A stretch of DNA of 64,000 nucleotides from Streptomyces sp. NRRL S-118 (lineage in GTDB: Bacteria > Actinomycetota > Actinomycetes > Streptomycetales > Streptomycetaceae). The stretch is taken from assembly GCF_000716335.1 (NCBI RefSeq), contig NZ_KL591011.1, forward strand, positions 167,724 to 231,723, in the 5' to 3' direction. Positions 1 through 7,888 of the stretch are shown one piece after another (positions within the stretch are counted from its first letter, which is position 1; the number at the start of each line of letters is the position of its first letter). The position numbers and the translations under genes were made by a program. Under the pieces are notes generated by a model. The model was not told the origin of the DNA and searched no databases. It saw nothing but the letters and a program-made list of their open reading frames with translations.

Positions 1-399
1 GTTGAAGCCGAGGGAGCAGCGCCAGCTGCTGGCGTAGACGGCGTCGCCGCCCGAGATGAGCTTGGTGAACTTCCCCGGGGTGCGCTCGATGCGCAGCGCG
101 CCGGCGTGGGTGCCGGCCTCGCGCTTGATCCTGGCGATCTCGTCCCGGGAGACGGTCGAGTCGGCGGTGACCACCAGGGTGTTGCTCCCGGGGTCGACGT
201 GCCAGGCGGTGCCCGGTACGTCGGCCGCAAGGACGGCCGAGCCGGCGGCGGACAGGTCGGCTGCGCTGTAGGTCCGGGGGGAGTCCGCGTTCGCGGCGGG
301 GACCGCGAGGGCGGCGGCGGAAACCAGACCGACGGAGACGGCGAGCAGACGGGTCCGTCTGGCTATGCCGCTGCGGGGGGTGGTGCGCTTGATCCTCAC
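1..399 (-). CDS. streptogrisin-type secreted serine protease (S1E), truncated by window edge
   Basis: This is a secreted chymotrypsin-fold endopeptidase made as a pre-pro-protein. Only the first 133 residues lie in the window and the gene runs off the left edge. They show an arginine-rich n-region with a hydrophobic core (about residues 18-36) and a likely cleavage after ANA. A pro-region of about 75 residues of alpha-lytic protease type follows. The mature enzyme would begin near residue 115 with ISGGDAVYAS, which closely resembles the mature N-terminus of Streptomyces griseus proteases A and B. The catalytic His, Asp and Ser would lie beyond the edge, so activity cannot be judged. The GTG at 397-399 is chosen because GGAGG stands 8 nt upstream and the nearby alternative GTG meets a stop at once. 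Confidence 0.88.
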   Translation of the reverse strand, partial: MRIKRTTPRSGIARRTRLLAVSVGLVSAAALAVPAANADSPRTYSAADLSAAGSAVLAADVPGTAWHVDPGSNTLVVTADSTVSRDEIARIKREAGTHAGALRIERTPGKFTKLISGGDAVYASSWRCSLGFN

Positions 400-1154
400 T
401 TCACGTTCCTCCGAGGGAATCGGGGGCCCGCCGTGGGGTGCCGGGCCCGTGAGGCGCAGTCAGGTCTTCCCGAGGCCGGGTTCGCCCTCGGCACCGCGCG
501 GTCCGGGTTCCGGACATGCCGTGATCCTGACAAGCACTGCTTCGGGAGTATTCGTGGCGGGAACTGCAGCGCGCAAGGGTGCCTTTCGGCCGTACCGGGT
601 CAGCGCGTGCACACGTTCCGCTCCTCCGCAGGGACGACCGCGGGAAGGGAGCCGCCGGGGTGCGGGGCGCTCACTCCCGCCGGTGTCCCCCACGCGCACA
701 CCGTGCTCCGCCTCGTACGGGACGGTGGATCCCCGGCATGATCCGACGCGGTTCGTACGGAGCGGCCTCGATGCCCGCGAAGGCGCGGGACGCCGGGGCG
801 CACCCGGGGTCGACGTCGCGCGCGTCCCGGAGCCCTTCGCGCCGCGGCACGACCGGGCGCCCGCTCCCCCGCCGCGACGCGCGAGCGCGGGACCGGCGGC
901 CGGCCTGGCACGGGCGGTGCGGGCTCGCCGTCACGGTGATGCAGTCGACGACGTGGTGGTGGCGGCGATGGTGGTGGTGCGGAGCACGTTGCCCCGGTTT
1001 CCCGCCAGGTTCCCGCAACGGCCGGGATTCGCCCTTCCGGGTGGCCGGAGAACCGGCAAGTGCCGGTGCGCCGGGCGAGACACCCCCCGCGGCGCCGGGA
1101 GGGCGGCGGTGCGCCTGCCGTGCCGGCGTCGCCGACCCCGCCCGGGGCCGCCGG
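400..1154. other. 755-bp region with no supportable gene
   Basis: This lies between two minus-strand genes. All open frames here are low-complexity, arginine- and proline-rich translations without recognisable domains. The part next to position 400 must hold the protease promoter, but no clear -35/-10 pair is visible. A possible hairpin (GGGCCCG/CGGGCCC) lies at about 425-448. A tiny threonine-rich reading frame at 931-987 on the minus strand is discussed as a finding and is not called as a gene. Confidence 0.6.
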
Positions 1155-2477
1155 TCAGCAGCCGTCGCAGGGGCAGCAGCAGTCGCAGTTGGGTCCGCAT
1201 TCGCAGCTGTAGCAGCAGCCTTCGCGCTTCTTGCGGGACCAGGGCCCTTCGTACTCGCTGGCGCAGCAGATCTGGCACGTGCAGAAGAGCCAGGTGAAGG
1301 CCGCGCACCCGGCCCAGAAGCCACGGGGCTTGGGCCTGCCCGGCTGACCGCCGCCGGACCCCCCGCCCCCGCCCGGGCCTCCGTGTCCGCCGCCGCCCGG
1401 GCCTCCGTGTCCACCGGGGACACCGGCGTGCGGCCCGCCGGGGTGGCCGCCGTACGGGTTCGGCCCGCCGGGGTGGCCGCCGTACGGGTTCTGCCCGTAC
1501 GGGTTCTGCCCGTACGGGTTCTGCCCGCCGTACGGGTTTGAGGCGCCGTACGGATCGGGCGCGCCGTACGGGCCCTGGCCGCCGCCCTGCTGGGGACCGC
1601 CGTATCCCTGGTGCGAGCAGCTGGTCGTGCCGAACGCCCGGTCCACCGACTGGCGCAGCTCGTGCGCCAGCAGCACGTGCAACAGCTTGTCGTCGGCGAA
1701 CTCCGCGTCCCGCAGCGCCAGCCGGATGCCGTGCAGCGCGTCGTCCGCGAGCCGCCGGGCCTCGGCGAGCGAGGTCCCGGTGGCGGTGAGCGGGTTCCAG
1801 GCGCCCGACGCGGCGTCAGTTTCCCGGTCCTCCACGGCGTCCAGCAGGTGGGCGAGCCGTCCGAAGAGCCGCCCCGCCTCCGCCAGCGGCTCGGCGTTCT
1901 GCGGCTTGCCGGCCAGCACCGCGGTGTGCGCGAAGGCGGCAGCGGTGGCCGTCTCGGTCGGCTCGGTGACGGTCAGCAGCGGCGTCCCGGGCCCGGCCAG
2001 TGCCTCGATCCCGGTCTGCCGGTCCACCGCGTCGACCAGGAGGGCGGTGTCGAAACCCAGCTCACGCCCGGCCCGTGCGCCCGCCCGGTCCCAGCCGCGG
2101 GCGACGCGCCGCGCGGCGGCGGCCATCGGGCGGTGCGCCAGCAGCCCGTCCCGGTCGGCGACGTGGTCCCGCACCTTCGCGGAGGCGAGGACCAGTGAGA
2201 CCGCGGCGGCCAGCCGTGCGCCCTCGCCGCGGGCCACCGGCGCGGTGCGCAGGGCGCGCAGCGGGCAGGGCCCTGCCGTGCGGCGCGCGGCCGGCGTGCG
2301 CTCGGTCTGAGCCTCCGTCAGCACCGAGACGATGAGCCCGTCGTAGTTGGTGGCGATGCGGGCGAACTGCCCGTGATCCGCCCGCAGTGCGAGGCAGAGC
2401 CCGCAGAGGTGGGCCATCCACTCCGTCTTGAGCCCGTCCGTGAGCCTGTGCGTACAGGGCCTGACGATTCCGAACAC
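1155..2477 (-). CDS. DUF5685 family protein with Gly/Tyr-rich linker and cysteine-rich C-terminus
   Basis: The product has 440 residues and no established biochemical function. The N-terminal part (about 1-290) matches what I know of DUF5685 proteins: it begins MFGIVRPCTHR, continues with HLCGLCLAL and is mostly helical. A linker of about 80 residues then carries repeated PYGQN and PYGGHPGG units followed by poly-Gly. The last 51 residues contain 15 cysteines, ending CDCCCPCDGC. I start at GTG 2477 because the family begins at this Met-Phe-Gly and GGGGGA lies upstream; an upstream extension to 2570 is open but unconserved in character. There is no signal peptide. The cysteine tail could bind metal or be lipidated or disulfide-linked; this is inference. 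The next gene on the right, the sflA-like gene, is divergent. Confidence 0.8.
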   Translation of the reverse strand: MFGIVRPCTHRLTDGLKTEWMAHLCGLCLALRADHGQFARIATNYDGLIVSVLTEAQTERTPAARRTAGPCPLRALRTAPVARGEGARLAAAVSLVLASAKVRDHVADRDGLLAHRPMAAAARRVARGWDRAGARAGRELGFDTALLVDAVDRQTGIEALAGPGTPLLTVTEPTETATAAAFAHTAVLAGKPQNAEPLAEAGRLFGRLAHLLDAVEDRETDAASGAWNPLTATGTSLAEARRLADDALHGIRLALRDAEFADDKLLHVLLAHELRQSVDRAFGTTSCSHQGYGGPQQGGGQGPYGAPDPYGASNPYGGQNPYGQNPYGQNPYGGHPGGPNPYGGHPGGPHAGVPGGHGGPGGGGHGGPGGGGGSGGGQPGRPKPRGFWAGCAAFTWLFCTCQICCASEYEGPWSRKKREGCCYSCECGPNCDCCCPCDGC

Positions 2478-2773
2478 GTGCTTCCCCCGCTCCCCCGAGT
2501 GTCGTTCTTCTGTGCGGCGGGCATCGTATCGGCCGGATCCGTTCACCCGTACGTCCGCCCGCTCACCCATCCGGCCCGAATGTCATATATGAGTTGCGGA
2601 AGCCCCTCTTCAGGGGCCTTGTGCCCGCAGAATCTTGACGAATCGCCACATCTTCTGCACCAGTACCGTCACGAATCGCCTGCGCGGCGACTATCCACTT
2701 GGCGCACGATCCGCATGATGGTCGACCATAGGGATAGCGGAACCACAAGTGACCGCGATGAAAGGAGGCGTCC
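2478..2773. promoter_or_regulatory. divergent intergenic region between the DUF5685 gene and sflA
   Basis: This 296-bp stretch is AT-richer than its neighbours and must hold two promoters. On the minus strand an ATATAT island (about 2586-2591) could be the -10 region for the DUF5685 gene. A small hairpin GCCCCT-CTTC-AGGGGC sits at about 2602-2617. A 10-bp direct repeat, ACGAATCGCC, occurs at 2638-2647 and 2671-2680, exactly 33 bp apart, as expected for a regulator binding the same face of the helix. None of these has a known binding protein that I can name. Confidence 0.4.
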
Positions 2774-3205
2774 ATGGGATCGGTGCGCAAGGCGAGTGCA
2801 TGGCTGGGTCTCGTCGAGGACAACGACGATCGTTACTACGACGACGAGTACGCCGAGAGCGACCGCGGCGACGCCTGGGTGACCGACCCGCGGGTGCGGG
2901 TCGCCTCCGAGGCCGCCCAGGAGGAGGGCCGCCGGATCGCCACGGTCTCCCCGGACGGCTTCCGGGACGCCCGGGCGATCGGCGAGCTCTTCCGGGACGG
3001 CGTCCCGGTCATCATGAACCTCACCTCCATGGAACCCGCCGACGCCAAGCGCGTGGTCGACTTCGCCGCCGGGCTGACCTTCGGCCTGCGCGGGTCGATC
3101 GAGCGCGTGGCGACCCGCGTCTTCCTGCTGACGCCCGCGAACACGGAGATCGTCAACGGGGAGGCCGGGCCGCGCACCGAGGACGGCTTCTTCAACCAGA
3201 GCTGA
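2774..3205 (+). CDS. sflA: SepF-like cell division protein (SflA type)
   Basis: This 143-residue protein belongs to the SepF family, which tethers and organises FtsZ filaments under the membrane. Streptomyces has one canonical SepF beside FtsZ and unlinked SepF-like proteins (SflA, SflB) that affect FtsZ during sporulation. The layout fits: a short N-terminal stretch that could be membrane-binding ([12 protein letters not shown]), an acidic variable linker ([15 protein letters not shown]), then the SepF core with [20 protein letters not shown] and the RVFLLTP beta strand. The start is secure: AAAGGAGG lies 5 nt before the ATG. No ftsZ is nearby, so this is an orphan paralog. Its position beside an acyl-CoA dehydrogenase matches my memory of SCO1749/SCO1750, which is why I use the SflA name. 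Confidence 0.82.
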   Translation: MGSVRKASAWLGLVEDNDDRYYDDEYAESDRGDAWVTDPRVRVASEAAQEEGRRIATVSPDGFRDARAIGELFRDGVPVIMNLTSMEPADAKRVVDFAAGLTFGLRGSIERVATRVFLLTPANTEIVNGEAGPRTEDGFFNQS

Positions 3206-3244
3206 GGGGCGGGGCCGCTCACCCCGGACCGGTCGCCCGACGGG

Positions 3245-4435
3245 TCACCGGAAGGCGTCGAGTCCGGTGAGCGCCTTGCCCAGCACGAGCTGGTGCATCT
3301 CGACGGTGCCCTCGTAGGTGAGCACCGACTCGAGGTTGGTGGCGTGCCGCATCACGGGGTACTCGAGGGAGATCCCGTTCGCGCCCAGGATGGTGCGCGA
3401 GGTGCGGCAGATCTCGATCGCCTCGCGTACGTTGTTCAGCTTGCCGAAGCTGACCTGCTCGGGGCGCAGCCTTCCCGCGTCCATCCGCCGCCCGAGGTGG
3501 TGGGCGAGCAGGATCCCCTTGTGCAGCTCGACCGCCATGTCCGCGAGCTTGGCCTGGGTCAGCTGGAAGCCCCCGATGGGCCTGCCGAACTGCTCGCGGC
3601 TCCGCGCGTACGCCAGTGCCGCCTCGAACGACGAGCGCGCGGCACCCATGGCGCCCCAGACGATCCCGTACCGCGCGTGCGACAGGCAGCTGAGCGGCCC
3701 CTTGAGCCCGGTGACGCCCGGCAGCACGGCGTCGGCCGGCAGCCGTACGTCGTCCATGACGAGCTCACTGGTGACGCTGGCGCGCAGCGACCACTTGTGC
3801 TTGATCTCGGGCGCCGAGAATCCGGGGCTGTCGGTCGGCACGGCGAAGCCGCGGATGCCGTCGTCGGTCTGCGCCCAGACGACGGCGACACCGGCCACCG
3901 AGCCGTTGGTGATCCACATCTTGCGGCCGTTGAGCACCCAGTCGCCGCCGTCCTTCTTGGCGTACGTCCGCATGGCGGCCGGGTCCGATCCGATGTCGGG
4001 CTCGGTCAGGCCGAAGCAGCCGATGGTCTCGCCCGCCGCCATGGACGGCAGCCAGCGCTGCTTCTGCCCCTCGGAGCCGAACCGGTGGATCGCGTACATG
4101 GCGAGGGAGCCCTGCACGGAGACGAGGGAGCGGATACCGGAGTCGGCCGCCTCCAGCTCCAGACAGGCGAGCCCGTACTGGACGGCGCTCGCGCCGGCGC
4201 AGCCGTACCCCTCCAGGGACATGCCGAGGGCGCCGATCCCGCCGAGCTCGCGGGCGAGCTCCCGGATGCCGGGCAGCTCGCCCTTCTCGTACCACTCGGC
4301 GATGTGCGGCAGCACCCGGTCGGCGGCCCAGCTCCGGACGGTGTCGCGGACCGCGAGGTCCTCCGGCTCCAGGAGGTCGTCGATGCCGAGGGGGTCGCTG
4401 GGGTCGAAGGGCGGGAGCTTCGCGGATGCGGACAT
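3245..4435 (-). CDS. acyl-CoA dehydrogenase, glutaryl-CoA dehydrogenase type
   Basis: This 396-residue FAD enzyme oxidises an acyl-CoA at the alpha-beta position, passing electrons to ETF. It is full length for the family. It has an N-terminal helical domain, the FAD/substrate strand region (GCFGLTEPDIGSD, WVLNGRKMWITNG) and a C-terminal helical domain (YARSREQFGRPIGGFQ). The catalytic base is the Glu in LTYEGTVEMHQLVLG, placed as in glutaryl-CoA dehydrogenases, so the substrate may be glutaryl-CoA or a similar short acyl-CoA. Fatty acyl substrates cannot be excluded. The ATG at 4435 has GGAGG upstream. It lies 141 bp downstream of the efflux gene and has its own operator-like palindrome. Its 3' end converges on the sflA gene. 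Confidence 0.85.
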   Translation of the reverse strand: MSASAKLPPFDPSDPLGIDDLLEPEDLAVRDTVRSWAADRVLPHIAEWYEKGELPGIRELARELGGIGALGMSLEGYGCAGASAVQYGLACLELEAADSGIRSLVSVQGSLAMYAIHRFGSEGQKQRWLPSMAAGETIGCFGLTEPDIGSDPAAMRTYAKKDGGDWVLNGRKMWITNGSVAGVAVVWAQTDDGIRGFAVPTDSPGFSAPEIKHKWSLRASVTSELVMDDVRLPADAVLPGVTGLKGPLSCLSHARYGIVWGAMGAARSSFEAALAYARSREQFGRPIGGFQLTQAKLADMAVELHKGILLAHHLGRRMDAGRLRPEQVSFGKLNNVREAIEICRTSRTILGANGISLEYPVMRHATNLESVLTYEGTVEMHQLVLGKALTGLDAFR

Positions 4436-4455
4436 GGCGGGACCTCCGGGCGGGC

Positions 4456-4477
4456 ACTAAAACTAGCGGTGTTAGTT
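4456..4477 (-). promoter_or_regulatory. palindromic operator overlapping a -10 box, upstream of the acyl-CoA dehydrogenase gene
   Basis: Two nested inverted repeats are visible: AACTA-7 nt-TAGTT at 4461-4477 and ACTAA-11 nt-TTAGT at 4456-4476. Read on the minus strand, TAGTTT (4465-4460) can serve as the -10 hexamer about 25 nt before the start codon, so a bound protein would block transcription. TetR-family repressors of acyl-CoA metabolism often use such sites. No tetR gene is adjacent, so the regulator would act from elsewhere. Confidence 0.5.
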
Positions 4478-4576
4478 ACGCTCGCCGCCGAACGTTACGA
4501 CGCACCGTCCCGCACGTCCAGACCGGCAGGGCGCGGGGTGCGCCACCCCGGCCGGCCCGGACGGGACGCCCGGCAC

Positions 4577-6364
4577 TCAGTGTGCCGTACGCCCCGTCCG
4601 GGCCGGCTCCACCGGCTCGCGCCGCGCGGGGACGTGGGCTTCCGGACCGGTGCCGCAGGTCTCGCGCCGGGGCTCCGGACGAGCGGCCCGCACTCCCGGC
4701 ACACTCCCCGGGGCGGCGCTGCGCGGCTCCGGCCCCCGGTCCCGGTCCGGCTGCGGCCCGGTCCGCGGCGCGGCCGGTGCCTGCGGCCGGGCGTCCGGGC
4801 CGCCGAGCCGGGCGTCGGCGTCCGGCTGGCACTCCATGACGCGCGGGAGGCGCAGCGCCATCAGGCCGCCCGCCAGCAGCAGGGCCGCGCTGACGACGAG
4901 CGTGACGTGCAGGCCGTGGACGAAGGAGTGCCGGGCGGCCGTGCGCAAGGCCTCCCCCGCGGGCCCGCCGAGCTGGGCGGCCACCTGGTACGCCTCGCCC
5001 AGCGAGTTGGCCGCGGCCGCGCCGGCGGACGCGGGCACGCCCGCGACGGACGAGAGGCCGGGGGCGTACGCGGCGTTCATGACGCTGCCGAGCAGCGCGA
5101 TGCCCATGCCCGCGCCCAGCTGGTAGGAGGTCTCGCCGATCGCGGCCGCGCCGCCCGCGCTGTGCGCCGGGGCCTCGCTGAGCATCGACTCGTACGCCGC
5201 GAACAACGTGGTCTGCAGCCCGAAGCCGAGCAGGACGAAACCGGTGGTGAGCAGCAGCGGGCGGTCGTGGTGGCCCATGAGCACCAGCAGCAGCACCGCG
5301 CCGGCCGTGAGCACGAAGCCCCAGCCGACCATCCGGCGCGGTCCGATGCGGCGCAGGGTGTACGAGCCGGTGGCGCCGGCGGCCATCGCGGCGAAGGTCA
5401 GCGGCAGCAGCCGCAGCCCCGTCTCGACCGGGCTCAGTTCCAGCACGAGCTGGAGGTACTGGACGGCGATCAACTCCAGGCCGACCAGCGCCAGCATGGC
5501 GAGCACGATGCAGCCGACGGACGTGGTGAAGGCGGCGCGGGAGAACATCCGCATGTCGATCAGCGGGTGCGGGCGCCGCCGCTGCCGCCGCACGAACAGC
5601 ACCAGCAGGGCCGCCCCGACCAGCAGGGGCCCGACGGTCGCCGGGCTCAGCGGGGAGTCGTCCCCGGCGCCGAGCCGCTTCACGCCCAGGACCAGCCCCA
5701 TCACGCCGGCCGCCGCCATGAGGGCGCCGAGCACGTCCCAGGGGCCGTCCCCGCTGCCCCGGGACTCGGGCAGCAGCCACCGGCCGGCCGGCAGTATCAC
5801 CGCCATCAGCGGGATGTTGATCAGGAAGACCGAGCCCCACCAGAAGTGCTCGAGCAGGAAACCGCCGAGGACGGGGCCGGTCGCGGCGCCGACGGCGGCG
5901 ACGGCGGTCCAGATGCCGATCGCGGTGGCCCGCTCCCGCCGGTCGGGAAAGACCGCACGGAGGATCGACAGCGTCGCCGGCATGATCATGGCGCCGCCGA
6001 CGCCCAGCAGGGCGCGCGCGGCGATCAGCACGCCAGGGGTGTCGGCGAACGCGGCGACCGCGGACGCCACACCGAACAGCCCGTACCCGGCGAGCAGCAC
6101 TCTGCGCCGCCCGAGCCGGTCGCCGAGCGTGCCGAAGAGGATCAGCAGCGAGGCGCACACCAGCGGATAGGCGTCGACGATCCACAGCAGCGCCGTGGAG
6201 CTGGGCCGCAGATCCTCGGTGACGGCGGGAACGGCGACATGCAGCACCGTCGCGTCGAGCGCGACGAGCAGCAGGCTGACGCAGAGGACGAAGAGGACGA
6301 CCCAGCGGTTGGCACCGCCGGATGCGGCACGCAGCCGTGCTGCGGCCGTGGTCGTCCCGGACAT
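4577..6364 (-). CDS. DHA2-family MFS multidrug efflux transporter (14 TM)
   Basis: This is a 595-residue proton-driven exporter of the drug:H+ antiporter-2 type, in the cytoplasmic membrane. About 14 hydrophobic segments run from residue 20 to about 500. Motif A after TM2 reads GTLGDRLGRRRVL, and TM1 carries LVALDATVLHVAVPAV, typical of DHA2 pumps. After the last TM a hydrophilic, Pro/Arg-rich tail of roughly 90 residues extends the protein beyond the usual 470-520 residues. The ATG at 6364 is chosen because GGGAGG precedes it and the transporter fold begins right after it; the upstream in-frame extension is low complexity. Substrates cannot be predicted. A 14-bp perfect palindrome lies about 160 bp upstream and may be an operator. 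Confidence 0.85.
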   Translation of the reverse strand: MSGTTTAAARLRAASGGANRWVVLFVLCVSLLLVALDATVLHVAVPAVTEDLRPSSTALLWIVDAYPLVCASLLILFGTLGDRLGRRRVLLAGYGLFGVASAVAAFADTPGVLIAARALLGVGGAMIMPATLSILRAVFPDRRERATAIGIWTAVAAVGAATGPVLGGFLLEHFWWGSVFLINIPLMAVILPAGRWLLPESRGSGDGPWDVLGALMAAAGVMGLVLGVKRLGAGDDSPLSPATVGPLLVGAALLVLFVRRQRRRPHPLIDMRMFSRAAFTTSVGCIVLAMLALVGLELIAVQYLQLVLELSPVETGLRLLPLTFAAMAAGATGSYTLRRIGPRRMVGWGFVLTAGAVLLLVLMGHHDRPLLLTTGFVLLGFGLQTTLFAAYESMLSEAPAHSAGGAAAIGETSYQLGAGMGIALLGSVMNAAYAPGLSSVAGVPASAGAAAANSLGEAYQVAAQLGGPAGEALRTAARHSFVHGLHVTLVVSAALLLAGGLMALRLPRVMECQPDADARLGGPDARPQAPAAPRTGPQPDRDRGPEPRSAAPGSVPGVRAARPEPRRETCGTGPEAHVPARREPVEPARTGRTAH

Positions 6365-6526
6365 GTACGTACCTCCCACAGATGGATCCCTCGCGCTCGG
6401 TGGGCACTGACCGGAGGGAGGGACGTCCTCCGGAGGCCCGGCATCGACGGGCGAGTGAGCCGTCAGCGTACGCGAGTTCATGCCGGGGGCGCGTGGTCCA
6501 CCTCTCACGCGGGCGGGCGTGGGAGT

Positions 6527-6540
6527 GTGGCGTACGCCAC
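6527..6540. promoter_or_regulatory. 14-bp perfect palindrome GTGGCGTACGCCAC
   Basis: This palindrome lies in the region between the divergent efflux and PAP2 genes. A 13/14 match (GTGACGTACGCCAC) occurs at 47266-47279 upstream of the APC permease gene, which suggests a shared DNA-binding protein. The rest of the 6365-6775 intergenic stretch also shows a direct repeat ATAAGCAGG at 6669-6677 and 6680-6688, and no gene. Confidence 0.35.
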
Positions 6541-6775
6541 TCCCGGGCGCCCGGCGCGGAGGGAAGAATTCCGGCCGCGGGTCCCGGCAGGCGTTTTCCG
6601 GGTCGGACAAACACACTTCTGCCGGCGGGTCCGGCGGTAATAGGACTCTGGGTGCTCACGCTTTATGGATAAGCAGGGAATAAGCAGGTGACTGAGACAC
6701 ACTCCACATCACATCGTCATCACGAAGAGACCGGATGTGCATGGGCCGACACTCACTCGCTGTAACGTCGATTGG

Positions 6776-7828
6776 GTGCGTACCGACATCTTCGCCCGGC
6801 TGGACCGGGAGCCGGAACCGCCGAAGATTGAGATCCCGCGGATGAGCCGCACCCGTCTCGCCCTCTTCGGCGGGACGTCGGCGTTCTACGTGGCGATCGT
6901 GGTGGCCGTGCTCGTCTCGTCCTGGCTGGTGACCCTCGACTGGAAGGTCATGCTCTTCCGCCCGTATCAGCAGTGGCCGGAAGTGCACGCGACGCTCGAC
7001 TACTTCGTGGTGCTGGGCCAGCGTGGACCGACGGCCGTGATGGTGGCGGCCTGGCTGGGCTGGCGCTCCTGGCGCCAGCACACGCTGCGACCGCTGCTGG
7101 TGCTCGGCGCCGCGCTGCTGCTGCTGAACGTCACGGTGGGCGCGGTCAAGATCGGCCTGGGCCGGCTCGGGCCCCATTACGCGACGCAGATCGGCTCCGC
7201 CGAGCTGTTCGCGGGCGGCGATATATTTCCTTCCGGACACACCGCCAACGCGGTGGTGACCTGGGGAATCCTCTCTTATCTGGCCACCACCCCGCGGGCG
7301 CGCCGCTATCTGTCGGCCCTGTCCGCCGTGGTCGCCCTCGGCGTCGGCCTGACCACCGTCTACCTCGGTACGCACTGGCTGAGCGATGTGCTGCTGGGCT
7401 GGGCCGCCGGTCTGCTGATCCTGCTGGGGCTGCCCTGGTGCGAGCCGGTGATCGCGCGTGCCGAGGCGATGATCCTGGGCGCCCGCGACGCCCTGCGGGC
7501 ACGCCGGCGCCGGATCCTCCCGGTGCCCGTGGCGGTGGGCGCACCGCGGCCGGCCATATACCCGCAGCGCGGCGCGCCGGCCCCGGAGGCCGAGCCGGCC
7601 GCGGAGCCGGTGGCGGCCGAGCCGGTGGGCGAGCCCGTGGGCGCGGGGACCGGAGCCGCCGCGACGGGCGGCGCCGCGGCCGGCGGCCGTGCGGGGAACG
7701 TGCGCGCCACGCTCGCGCAGCCGCGGCCGCACGCGGTGGTCCGCTCGGAGCGGATGCCCGTCACCCCGGCGGGGACCCGGCGGCCGCCGCACGCGCGGCC
7801 GTACGACGGGCGGCTCACGGGCGGCTGA
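6776..7828 (+). CDS. PAP2-family membrane phosphatase
   Basis: This 350-residue integral membrane protein is a type 2 phosphatidic acid phosphatase homolog, likely dephosphorylating a lipid phosphate at the outer membrane face. It has about five or six TM segments between residues 25 and 235. The three PAP2 motifs are recognisable but drifted: KIGLGRLGP for motif 1, PSGHT for motif 2, and TTVYLGTHWLSD for motif 3, where the usual Ser-Arg before VYLG is Thr-Thr. The C-terminal 110 residues are an Ala/Pro/Glu-rich tail. I start at GTG 6776 because TAACGT stands 7 nt upstream, as in leaderless mRNAs, and RTDIFARLDREPEPPKIEIP looks like the conserved beginning. An ATG at 6737 is in frame but has no ribosome binding site. 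Confidence 0.78.
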   Translation: MRTDIFARLDREPEPPKIEIPRMSRTRLALFGGTSAFYVAIVVAVLVSSWLVTLDWKVMLFRPYQQWPEVHATLDYFVVLGQRGPTAVMVAAWLGWRSWRQHTLRPLLVLGAALLLLNVTVGAVKIGLGRLGPHYATQIGSAELFAGGDIFPSGHTANAVVTWGILSYLATTPRARRYLSALSAVVALGVGLTTVYLGTHWLSDVLLGWAAGLLILLGLPWCEPVIARAEAMILGARDALRARRRRILPVPVAVGAPRPAIYPQRGAPAPEAEPAAEPVAAEPVGEPVGAGTGAAATGGAAAGGRAGNVRATLAQPRPHAVVRSERMPVTPAGTRRPPHARPYDGRLTGG

Positions 7829-7847
7829 GCCCCGTTCGTCCATGACG

Positions 7848-7874
7848 AAGGCCCCGGCTTCCGGCCGGGGCCTT
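7848..7874. terminator. bidirectional hairpin terminator
   Basis: An 11-bp perfect stem (AAGGCCCCGGC/GCCGGGGCCTT) with a 5-nt loop lies between the convergent PAP2 and I78 genes. The flanking Ts are few, as usual in Streptomyces. Confidence 0.75.
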
Positions 7875-7888
7875 TCGTACGGGCGGGG

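Noticed and set aside
365..1541. Several overlapping frames on both strands
   Set aside because: All are low-complexity and have no ribosome binding site or domain; treated as non-coding.
2478..2570. Longer N-terminus for the DUF5685 protein
   Set aside because: The family starts at MFGIVRPC, and the extra residues are charged and unconserved in character.
3293..6640. Very long plus-strand open frame (over 1100 codons)
   Set aside because: It is antisense to the acyl-CoA dehydrogenase and efflux genes, and its translation is Arg/Gly/Gln-rich without domains. High GC content removes stop codons from the opposite strand.
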